This document shows, piece after piece, positions 24,201-36,200 of a stretch of DNA of 64,000 nucleotides. Every line of letters starts with the position of its first letter. The stretch's first letter is position 1. The DNA is from Malania oleifera (Eukaryota > Streptophyta > Magnoliopsida > Santalales > Ximeniaceae): assembly GCF_029873635.1 (NCBI RefSeq), contig NC_080425.1:43914402-43978401 (forward strand). The letters run 5' to 3'. The notes under the pieces are model-generated. The model saw nothing but the letters and a program-made list of their open reading frames with translations, did no database searches and was not told the DNA's origin. The translations under genes and the position numbers were made by a program.

Positions 24201-27200
24201 GGCTTCTCTTCCCATTATTCAACGTCTTCACGAGACTAGTCATCATGATCAATTTCTTATGAAACTCCACCCCGAGTATGAATCTATTCGCTCGTCTCTG
24301 CTAAATTGCTCCCCCGTTCCTTCTCTAAATGTTTGTTTTAGTGAGTTACTTCGTGAAGAACAAAGGCTTAGTACTCAAGTTACTCTGTTACAATCTCATG
24401 GTAGTTCTGGGTCTGTCCTTGTGGCTTATGCTGCTCAACGACGAGGACTGCCTGCGCATTCTAGCACTTTGCAGTGTTTTTGCTACAAAGAATTTGGACA
24501 TATCGCTGCTAATTCCAAGAAATTCTTCTCTTATTGCAAGAAGAAGGGTCACATTATCAAAGAATGTCGTATCCGCCCGCAGAATTGTCAGGCCCAGGTA
24601 TTCTAGATTTCTGTTAGTGTACCCCCCATAGTGACGTTTGCGGCTCCTGGCTCTTCTTTAGGTGACTTTTCTGTTCCTACACCTCCTCCAATGAATTACT
24701 GCACACCCGAAATGGTGCAACAGATGCTAATTTCAGCATTATCAGCAATGAGGCTCCAAGGTAACAATTCTACTAATCTCTGATATGTGGACTCGGGTGC
24801 CTTGAATCACATGACGAATAATCCCACTATCTTGTGTCATGTTCGGCCCTACGTTGGTCAATCTGCTATTCAAGCTACCAATGGCAGTTCTTTGCTAATA
24901 ACTGCTATCAGAGATGCCTTTCATAAGTTCACTAATGTGTTTCTTGTTCCTCAGCTTTCCATGAATCTTATTTCTGTTGGTCAATTAATTGATAACAATT
25001 GTGTTGTTAATTTTTCTAGTAATGGGTGTGTTGTGCAGGACCAGGTAATGGGGGAGTAGATCGCGAAGGGACCTAAAGTGGGGCACTTGTTTCCACTACT
25101 TTTGCCTATTCCTGCACGTTTTCTAGTTTCTTCTATTAAGTATTTTGCTTGTAATAATGTTTCAAATCTTAGTATGGTGTGGCATCGTCGTTTAGGCCAT
25201 CCCAATACTCAGATCTTATCTCATGTATTGAACTTTGGTTTACTTGGTAATAAAGAACGTTCTTCTTTATCTCTTGAGTGTGCCTCTTGCAAACTTGGTA
25301 AAAGCAAAACTCTTCCCTTGCCTTTGCATGCTAGTAGAGCTTCTTAGTGTTTTGAGCTTATCCATAGTGATGTTTAGGGACCTTCCTCGGCTAGTTCACA
25401 TGAAAAATTTAAATACTATGTGACTTTCATTGATGATCATAGTAGATTTACTTGAATCTACTTTCTTCGCTCTAAATATGAGGTTTTTTGTACTTTCACT
25501 GAGTTTTTAGTGTATGTTGACAATCAATTTTCTGCTTCTATTAAGACATTATGCACATATTTTGATGGTGAATATGTCTACTGAGTTTCGGGCATTTTTG
25601 GATTCTAAAGGCATTATTCATCAACGTTCATGTCCTGCTACTCCTAACAAAATGGAGTAGTCGAACGGAAAAATCGTCATCTCCTAGATGTGGTCCGTAC
25701 TCTCTTGCTGGAATCCTCTGTTCCATCCTTGTTCTGGGTTGAGGCTCTGAAAACTGCTACTTGATTAATCATTTACCTTCTCAAGTCCTACTCATGGAGT
25801 CTCCCTATTTTCGTTTATTTTCTAAGCAACCTCGTTTTGATAACCTCCGTACCTTTGGTTGCATATGTTTTGTTCATTTACCTCCTCATGAGCAACATAA
25901 ATTATTTGCTTAATCTGTTTAATGTGCATTCTTGGGATACAATGTGTGTCAAAAGGGATTTGTTTGCTATGATCCTACATTACATCATACACGCATTTCT
26001 AGGAATGTGATTTTCTTTGAAAATCAGCATTTCTTTCCTGTGTCCTCTGTACCCTCCTCTCTTACTGTGATTCTCCCCTCCTTTGAGGAGTAGTTCTCGG
26101 ATCCTCATCCAGTCATTTCTCGTTTTAAACCAGGTATTGCGTGTACGCCGCGCCCCCGCCCACAATCTCTTCCGGTAGCTCATCCGATGTTTGATCCTAC
26201 CATGCTCCAGATTTAGTCAGTTGCAGCACCTCCAGAGCCTTTGGTACGTCGCTCTTCTTGAGTGTCCGTACCCCCAGACAGGTATGGGTTTCCCTCTTCA
26301 AGTTCTGGTAACTCTGTTTCAGCTCTTACTGCTGCATTGTCGAATTTAGATATTCCCACCTCCTACTCACACGTTGTCAAGCATGATTGTTGACGATAAG
26401 CTATGTAGGAAGAAATTGCCGCTCTAGAGGCCATTCACACGTGGGACATTGAGCCTTGTCCTCCCACCATTGTTCCTTTGGGTTGTAAATAGGTTTACTC
26501 AGTCAAGGTCCGATCTGATGGAAGTCTAGATCGTTACAAAGCTCGCCTTGTTGCAGTTGGGAATAATCAGGAATATGGTGTCAATTATGAAGAGACCTTT
26601 GCTCCTATGGCTAAGATGACTATTGTTTGTACGATTCTGGTTATTGCTACTTCTAGTGAGTGGCCACTACATCAGATGAATGTCAAGAATGCTTTTCTTC
26701 ACAAGGATCTTAAAGAGTGTATTTATGTGAAGCCACCCCCGGGCTTGTTTCCCTCTCCGACTTCACATGTGTGTAAGCTTCGTTGTTCTCTTTATGGTCT
26801 CAAATAAGCTCTGAGGGCCTGGTTTGATAAATTCCACACCACTTTATTACAATTTTCATTCAAGCAGATCAAGTATGACACTTCGTTGTTTCTTCGGAAA
26901 TTATACATGGGTATTGTTGTTCTTTTGGTTTATGTTGATGACATTGTGATTATTGGTTCCGATTCTGCTTTACTTGCTCAGCTCAAGACTAATCTCTCAA
27001 AGTCCTTTCATATGAAAGATCTTGGGTCTCTCACATTTTTTCTTGGTCTTGAGGTGAATCGTAGTCCCTTAGGTATTTTACTCAATCAACATAAGTATGT
27101 TAGGGACTTGGTAGCCATAGCTGGCCTTCAAAAGGGTACTTTTATTAATACTCCCATGGAATTAAATGTCAAGCTCGACAAAGAGGAGGGTGATTTACTT

Positions 27201-30200
27201 GCTGATCCCAGTTTATACCGGAAGTTCGTGGGTAGTCTTGTCTATCTCACCATTACTAGACCAGACATTTCTTTTGCTGTACAGTAAGTCAGCTAGTTTC
27301 TTCAGAATCCTCGTCATCTTCATTTGGCTGCTGTCTGTAGGATCATGCGCTATGTTCAGGGCACTTCTGCCCGTGGTTCATTCTTCCCTGCAGGCAGTTC
27401 TACTCACCTTGCTGCTTATAGCAATGTTCATTGGGCTGGTTGTGCGGATATATATCGCTCCATCACTGGTTGGTGTGTGTTCTTTGGTGATGCATTGATC
27501 TCTTGGAAGAGTAAGAAGCAAGAAAAAGTTTCTAAGTCATCGACGGAATCTGAATACCGGGCGATAGCTCTTGCTTGTTCTGAAATTATATGGCTTCAAG
27601 GCTTGCTTGCTGAGCTAGATTTTTCTGAGACCGATTCTACACCTCTACATGCCGATAATACGAGTGCTATCTAGATCACGGCCAATTCTGTCTATTATGA
27701 GCGCACGAAGCATATTGAAGTTGATTGTCACTCAATCCATGAAGCATTTGAAGCTCGTGTATCACTCTTCCACACATTTCCACTAAATTACAAAATGCGG
27801 ATATCTTCACCAAGGCTCTCACTCGTCATCGACATTGCTTCCTAAGTAGAAAATTGATACTTGTTGATCAACCCGCATCAATTTGAGGGGGGCTGTCAAC
27901 GGAACAGCAAACAGCAAAGCAAAAGATTTCTTTCCTTACTTCAGCCCACATTTATTTCCTTATATTTCAATTCATTATTTCGTACAGTTAGCATATATTT
28001 AGTTTACATGTATTGGGCTTGACATATTATAGTTTTCTTGTATTGGGCTAGAATCATGCTAGACCTTATTTACTACTTTCCATGTATAGCATTATTGTAA
28101 AGTCTATATATAATATACAAAACTCAAGGTCAATTCATTCGGCCATTCACAAAATATTTGACATGCATTATATATGTATAAATCAACTAAAAATTAAATA
28201 ATTTGAGAAAATATCATAATAGAATCAATAGATAATAACTTATTAGTGTTAAGCATTAACTTTATCAATTCCTATTTTCTATTTTGGTAGCTATGAAGTA
28301 TGAATTTATTAGTTAATAACTTAATACTTAAATAGTTAGCAACTTAAAGTCTCAAAATTAATCCATCATTTATGTTATATTGTTATGTGATTAACTAATT
28401 ATGTACCATTTTTTTCTTAATTTCTTGTGTAAGGACCATAACTTTTTATTTTTACTTATGTGTAGAAATCATCTAATCAAGGATCAAGATGCCGCGTGAT
28501 TAAAAAGGGAGTGAAGAGCTACCTGGTGAAGACATTGGTCGGCATTTTGCTACTCAAATGGAAGGTAGTAGACATGTTGTCTTATGTAAATTATGTGAAA
28601 AGATAGCTAAAGAAGGAATCACATGATTGAAACAACACTTGACACATAAAAAAGTCAGATGACTATGTGTCCAAATGTAATCGCGCAAGTTAAAGAAGAA
28701 ATGATGAAACATCTACAAAAATATGCCGAGAAGAAGAAAGATAAACAAAAAAGGCAAGAAGAACTAGAAGCTCAAATTATAGAAGATTATGAAGATTTGA
28801 GTGATGAAGAAGATTCAGATGAGGAAAGAATGAGATTTGCTTGACAAGAAAGCATATTAGTACAAGAAGAATGGGAAAAGAGGCAAAGAATTAGGGCAAG
28901 AGCCGATGGAAGTGATAATTATTATGAACAAGGGGTGGCTCTGGTCGTGGCAGTGTCGGTGGTTTTGGTAGAGCTCGGTCACAAAGTGTCTGAGAAGCTG
29001 GAGGTAGTGGATGGAAATGGATTAACCCTGATTCCCTTGAAGCTAGATTAAGGGGGATGGATGCTACTCTAGAAAGAAGTAGGAGTTCCAAGCAATCAAA
29101 AATAAATACCGAACTTCTGAAGGGTTTAAGTTGTAAATTAGGAAAAGTAGTGGGAAAATTCCTAATTTATAATCTTATTTTAGAAAATGTAGATGAATCT
29201 CCATTTATGCAGTCGATGCTTGATGTTGCTGCAGAGGTTGAAATAGGGGCGAAGGGTCCATCACCTTATAAGGTCTTTGAAATTTATTTAGAGCAAGAGT
29301 ATCAAGAAATGAAAAATTATAAATCTTCTTTTGCTGGCATTTGAAAGGAGAGAGGTGTAACCATTATGTGTGATGGTTGGTTAGGGCCCACAATAGAATA
29401 CATAATAAACTTTTTAGTTTATTGCAATAGATGCACTGTGTTCCACAAGTTAGTTGATGCCTTTGATGTGCTGAGCCAAACAATTGAATATTATTTTAGG
29501 TAATTTTCTAATTTTGATTGTTTATGTAAATAGTTTTATGAATTTATAGACTTGAGTCACTTGATGACTTGTATATTTTTAATTAAGTAGTAGAAATTAT
29601 TAAATCTATAATTTCATTTCAAATTAATGGACGAGGTGGTTGAAGAGATTCAAGAAGAAAATGTTGTCCAAGTAGTGACTGATAATGAAGCTGCAATCAA
29701 GGTAGGAGGGAAATTATTAATGCTACAAAAGAGACTTAATCTTTACTAAACAGCATGTGCAGCTCATTGCATAGACTTTATTCTTGAAAATATTGGTAAA
29801 AAAAAGTAATGTGAAGAAGGTCTTAGAAAATGCAAAACAATAATCTCCTTTATTTACAATCACACATGGAAAGTGAATTTCATGAAGAAATTTACAAAAA
29901 TAGATAATTGCTTTGTCCTGCCATTACTCAATTTGCCACCAACTTTATTGCCTTGGAGACCATTGTTAAGCATAAACAAGCATTGAGGGCAATGTTCACA
30001 TCTGATGCTTAGAAAAAGTTAAGGTTTGGGATGGAAAAAATTAGACCCAATGTATGATATAAAGAAGATTATCTTAGGGAAAGAGTTTTGACAAAAGACT
30101 TTTGATATAATTAGAGTGCAGGATCCCTTGGTGAAAGTTCTTAAATTAGTTAACGGTGATGACAAACCAACCACTGGTTACATATATGAGACAATTGATA

Positions 30201-33200
30201 GGGGGAAGCTGGCTATTTAGAAATATTGCTGGTTCTACAAAGATTGTTGAAAAATAACTGATAATCGGTAGAGTTTTCAATTGCATCAAGACTTGCACCC
30301 AACTAGCAAGTGTAAATATTATGTTGTTACGTTCTTGCATTAAAAAACTATTACTAATTAATATGTTTATGAATTTAATTTTAGGATATTTTTTGAACTC
30401 CCAATTTCTTTATGGTGCACCACCCTCTCCTAAAGTTTCTAGAGAAGTCATGGATGGGGTTAAAAAAGTGATAACCAAGTTGGTACCCGATATAGATACT
30501 CAATTTTGGGTTATTAATTAAGTATTGATTCTATTTCATAATAATTTCTATAACATATATCTAATTAATTAATTATACTTCACAATCATCCTTTATATTG
30601 GGATAGATAGGAGACATTTGGAACTCCGTTTGCTTAAAGGGTAGTGAAACAAACAAATCCTTGTAAATATAGCTAAATAATGGATGAATGGATTTATTTT
30701 GTCATTTTTATGTTCAAATTTAAATTTTCAAAAATACACTATTCAATGCACTCGAATGGTGGATCTACTATGGCATGTGTGCTCTTGAGCTCCATAGAAT
30801 AGCAATTAGAGTTCTTAGCCAAACCATATCAGCCTCAAACTATGAGCGTAATTGGAGCACCTTTAGCCTCATCCACATAAAAACAATGATAGATTGAAGC
30901 ACATGAGACTTTAAAAACTTATTTTCGTGCATTACAACATGAGGCTAAAGTTAAGATACACAATACAGAGAAGCCAATAAGAAATTAAAGATAGCTTCAA
31001 TACCATCAATTTGGATTATATTTTTGAAGAAGATGATGCTTTGAGTCCAGGGTTAGAGGAGAGGGAGATATCATTGCTTGATGGTCAAGACAACTCAAAT
31101 TGCTTAGATGAAGCGGTTGGTGGTATTGTAAAAGGAGGTGATCAACCACTAATAAATGTGCATGATTTGAGTTCAAGTTCTGAATGTACATAAAGTGATG
31201 ATAACCTTGGTTTGAGCCCACCAAGTGATGATGATGATGTTAGTGGTGCTAGGGCTAGGGGTGATGGTGTTGCATAATATGATTATAGGTTTGACATGAG
31301 GACATCATTTGTAGGGGACACATATCCTCTTGGTCGTTAGGAATTACATGATATACCTAAAAATTATGATTTAGGTATTCCTCCTGAGTACCGATATTCA
31401 CAAACTAGGAGGAGGAGTGCTACTAGTGGTGGCCCTAGTAGGAGTCATGGAGCATAGACTAGAAGAAGTCACTGGCATCGAGACCGTGACTCTACTGAAG
31501 ATTCATATGTTGTGGTTCGTAGTTTTGGTGACTTTGATTTAGATGATTCATCATCACAGTCATTTAGGATATCATTCGGGATATGATCAAGAAGAAGATT
31601 ATGCACCTCCTATATCTGTTGGATTTTCACCACTTTTAGGAGCCACAACAAAATGATGTGAACATAGATTTGTTTAGCTATGTATTTCCATAAGGGTGGG
31701 GAGATAATTTCCAATCGAATCTCAAAATAGAGATTGAGATTATGAAGAACCTCCACGTCATTTTTTTTAGTGGTGAAATGTGGCTTTGTTGTAAATTGTA
31801 ATGTTGTATTCATGTATCGACTATTAAACTATTGATATTAATCATTTTCAAATTCAAGTATATGTATATTGACTCATTAGTCATTTTATGTCTCTAATTA
31901 ATTGGTTCTCCATTTCAATTACATTTCTACATTTTTTACCCATTAAAATAGTACAAACTATAAAGAATATGACTTCTTTATATAAACAATGCACTAAAAT
32001 TAATATAAAATTCATATTGCCTATTAAAAAGTATTTGTAGGTTAAATTAAAGCGTCAAAATTCATCAAAAATCATGTACTTTATTTCATGCTTATTCTTC
32101 AATATTGGCGTGGTTGTGCATGCGTGAAAAAAATTCACAGCCATTATGCCCACTTCCTATTACGTAATACTTGCGTTTCCTGCGTCCCGTGACACCTATG
32201 ACTGTTTGCGATGTTACCCGTGACTGCAATTTAAGACCATGATAGAAATAACCCAGAAAATACATTTGATTGCATAAGAATCCTACTTATCCCTTCTTGG
32301 ATTTAATTGATGAATGAAGGACACAATTGAATATACAAGGTAACGAGAACAATAGAGCCTTAGGGAAGGTAATTGAATATGGGACTTTACCACCAAGGAC
32401 ATAAGATGACAATTTATTGGTGAGATTGTGAGAGAAGCAAGTTGTGAGCACATCACTCCAAAAAACTTTTGGACATTAATTTGATACCATAGGGTTTGAG
32501 TGACTTCAAGAATATATATGTTTTTCCGATCTGCAACTCCATTTTGTTTTGGAGTGTGGACACAAGATGACAGATGGATCTTGCTAGAGTTAGTCATATA
32601 GGTAGTGAATTGAGTACTGAAGTAATCCTAAGCATTATAACCATGAATTATCAAGACTGGCATATCAAGTTGAATCCTTATTTGAGAACAAAAGGCACAA
32701 AAGATATTAAACAAATACGAACATTCTTTCATTAAATGCGACCAAGTCATTCTGGAGTGGTCATCAAATGTAGTGAAGTACCGAAACCCCAACTTTGACA
32801 TGCAATTAGAACCCCGAACATCAAAATGGACTAAAATAAAAGGGCTAACAACTCTTTTATTGTCTCAAGAGGCAAAAGGGAACAAGATGATGCTTTTCTA
32901 ATTGACAAAACTCACATTCAAGGTTAGACACGAAACTCAAAATAGGAATTGGCTATTTTAACTTGTCTACTGATGGATGACAAAGGTGACAATGGGTTTG
33001 ATATGGTGTGGTAGTGGCTGTTAGTTTTGGTGTATTCCCAAGAGAGAGGGTGAAATGGAATTTTAAACTTTCTTCCTAGGTCAACCAATCTAGCAGCAAT
33101 ATTACGCAACTTAGGGTCTGTCTATGCAATCATAAATAAAACATACATGTGCGATAAATAAATTGCGGAAATATAAACAGTGCACACACGATATGTTATC

Positions 33201-36200
33201 GGGGTTCGGCCAATACTGCCTACGTCCTCGAGCTCGCAAGCCTGAGGATTCCATTAATACTCACTTAACGGGTGGAGCGGCACCGGTTATAACCAGGTCA
33301 ATTCACGGGGCTAACCTCAATCTACACCTTATCAGGATGGTGCACCTAGCTTTCCTAATTGGGTCTAAGCCAATCCAGGACTATTCCACAGGGCTAGTCT
33401 CCCTCTTCAGGCCCACGCCTGGAATACAACAAATGTGAAATACAATTTTTGCGTACATGGAAATATGCTTCTCACTTTAAGCAGATATGTACTACATTAT
33501 GCACAAGTAATAATCAATCCACACCAAATATGTAAAAACTATAAGCTCAATGGTGTATACGGGCAATCTACACTCAATACAATGATAATCTCAAGTATGC
33601 TTAAGAGTGTACAAACAAGTTATTCTTGAAAACAAGATATACTAAATCTCAATGTCAAATTAGGGTTTTAAAGATGCTAGCAATAATATTCAAACAAACT
33701 CAAAAATATTTTCTCAAATGTATCACACTTGAGAGTTGTTTGAAATCAAGCTTTGTAAAATATTTTGCACACAAAAATAAAGCTTAAGGAATCTTGCAAT
33801 GTCAATGCAAAGACCTTAAAGCCTATGAGTTTTCCCACACAAAATTTATTTATTTAAATCTGTGGGTTAACTCTTGCTTAACTCTCCAAAATCAATAACA
33901 ATTAACAAGCAATATAATGAGAGTATTAAGCAATTTGAAATGGAGTAATAGCACAATAGAAACTCTCACAATACTTTGGATGATCAAGGGAAGGAGTGTA
34001 TGAGAGTATTTGTATTTGAAGTAGTATTAGGCAAAATAGGCTTTTTAAATTGGAGAGGATTTTTCGATAATGTTCTTGCTAATCTACTGCTAATTTTCAC
34101 AAATGAGCCCCTATAAATAGAAAATGTGAAAATTATAACCGTTGGGGACATATATGTCATTTTTGCAAAAGTTTAAGTGAGGTTAATAATAATAACAACA
34201 TTTTTAACCTCGGTAAATTTCGACAACCCAAGAGCATCGGTCGACCGTCTAGAGTGTTCGGTCGACCGAAGTGCTCAGTTTGGTCGACCAGGGAAAAATT
34301 TGAACTATGTGTTCGGTCGGCCATTCATAAGGCAATTCCTGAACCTCCGAGGTTCGGTCGACCGAAGTGAGTTTAGTTGACCGAACCTGGGTGTTCGGTC
34401 GACCAGCCATTATTTGTATTGAAAGTTCGGTCGGCCAGGAGGTTGGGAACACCCCATGTGTTAGTTTGGTCGACTAGAGTGTTACATCTCATTTTCGCTT
34501 CGGTCAACCAAAGGGTCAAAATGTTGACCCGGTGAAGGTTCGGTTGACCGAATGCTTCTGTGCATTACAGTTTGGTTGACCGAACAAGCCTTTTTAGACA
34601 TTTCGGTCCTAGTCCCTTTATAAAATCATCCCTATTTATATGATGATTGAATTTAATTCAATAGGGCATATTTTAATGTAGACATGAGGGTCCTAAGGTC
34701 AGTCTAGGTCTTTTTGAGCTTATTAGAACTTACATGCATGATATGCAGGGATTATTACAAACATTTTTCCTATGTTACTATTACAAACCTGAATTAATAT
34801 AGATTACAATAAAAAATTCTTCTGGGTCTTTAGACTTTGAGTCTTCATATGCCATCAAGTGATCTGCTCATATGGACTTGCATACAAACTTGATAGATAT
34901 TAAATACTTGAGTATTTGTCATTATCAAAATTGGGTATGACCTATAAGGTCAACAGTGACATTACAGGCAGTAAGAGAAGAGAGTGACTCAAGTAGTAAA
35001 CTCCACCAGCCTCACATCTTGTGCCAATCATATTGCTTGTCTTCAGATGCTAAATAAGAACTTAATCAATAAAGAAGGTTACAAAGCAATTTAGTGACTT
35101 TGCAATTTTAAACAGACATGAGATTGAAGAGGAATTTAGGAATGTACGACACAAGAGAAAGAGAGATGGAGGGAGTAGGATTTTCTATTCTTATCCCCTT
35201 AATAGCTGTAGTGGACCCATAAGCAAGGGTAATTTAAGGTAGATTTTTAGAATACTAGAGAGCATAAAAGAAGTTGGTGACATTTGTCATAGGGTCAACA
35301 ACAAAAGAGTTGATAACCTAGGGACTAGTGAGAGAGATACCAGAAGACGTACATATGGTATGGTTACTTTTCTGAGATAAAAAACCTTATCTTAAATTAC
35401 AAATACCTTTGAGCATTTTTCAATAGCCGAACATATGCAATCAAACCCTGAAAATTATGTATTTAATGTAGTATTTTGCAGAAAAAACACAGCTCGAACT
35501 CATGCATCAAGAAACATATAAAAATCCTATTTTTGGGCATGCAAAGAAAAAGATTTTGATACATAAGCCGTCATGCATTCTTAATAGTGTAAAGAAGAGT
35601 TGAAGAATGCAACTTTACCTTGATCTTCTTGTAGTTTTTGTTTCTCCAACTTTGAATGATCTTCTTTTCCTATCTTGAATTTTCAAGCTCTTTGTATTAC
35701 TTCCTTCTTCTTCTCTTGTTTGCCCTCTTTCTCCCTATATCTTTTGCTCTCTCTTTGGGAGTGTATGTACACCCTCTTTGCCTCTTCCTTGTGTGTTTTT
35801 CCTTGAGGCTTAAGCCCCTTTAAATAGAGTAAAGTTAGCGCTTCCCTCTTTTCCCTCTTTCAAAAATATCCCTCATTTCAAAAGGAGTTTACTTTCATGT
35901 CCAAAAAGGGTGTTTGGGCCCTCTTTTTATCCAATTTTGTCCAATTTCAAATTAAAATGAAGGATAAACCTTTTTCCTTGATTAAATGAGTTTGAAAACG
36001 CGAAATTAAGGCTCCACTCTGAATGTGAGACTTGCGCATTGAGATGCAAGCAGAGAGAACATGTTTTTAATTAATTGTTTTTTAAACTCACTTTCACTCT
36101 TAATTGCTCCTTAAACTCTAAATTAACCTAGACTTTGGAATAATTAACCCTGGACAAAATAGGGTGTCAACACCCTATAAATACCCCCAACCATGTTTCG

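Larger units (their letters stand above)
22839..28163 (+). mobile_element. Ty1/copia element G, nested in hAT F
   Basis: 5' LTR 22839-23105 and 3' LTR 27894-28163 are highly similar (267 and 270 bp). They start TGTCAACGG and end TATTTGACA, so the ends are inverted TGTCAA/TTGACA. The PBS TGGTATCAGAGCCAGCCGA follows the 5' LTR directly after one base pair of overlap (about 23106). The polypurine tract GAGGGGGG precedes the 3' LTR (27885-27892). TSD TGCAT at 22834-22838 and 28164-28168 is perfect. It is the youngest-looking complete insertion in the intron, yet coding capacity is lost through stops and frameshifts. Confidence 0.93.
21678..32241 (+). mobile_element. hAT-superfamily DNA transposon F, nested in D and interrupted by copia G
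   Basis: Terminal inverted repeats: CATGGTATTAAAT (21678-21690) and ATTTAAGACCATG (32229-32241) match at 12 of 13 positions. Flanks ATAGGAAT (21670-21677) and ATAGAAAT (32242-32249) form an 8-bp TSD with one mismatch, the size expected for hAT. The transposase remnant lies at 28489-31655. Without copia G the element is about 5.2 kb. Palindromic subterminal repeats lie near the left end. Confidence 0.85.
15785..35372 (-). mobile_element. Antisense Ty1/copia element D, broken by three insertions
   Basis: Pieces read right to left on the minus strand in copia order: protease (35372-34956), pre-integrase/integrase (33018-32242), reverse transcriptase (21677-20687), RNase H (16735-15960), then a 3' LTR (15959-15785). 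The gaps are exactly filled by solo LTR A2, hAT F and copia E, each with its own TSD. The gag and 5' LTR are missing; at the right the element runs into another LTR-like block. Stops and frameshifts throughout show it is old. It lies antisense inside intron 5 of the BASS1-like gene. Confidence 0.8.

Noticed and set aside
30321..30521. Small plus-strand frame taken at first as a separate gene
   Set aside because: It fits as a decayed part of the hAT transposase region and has no independent start context or homology.
33163..33438. Frame containing GAAPV/GPISF-type sequence, repeated at 46783 and 58595
   Set aside because: Shared by three family-A LTRs at the same internal place and broken differently in each, so it is non-coding LTR sequence.
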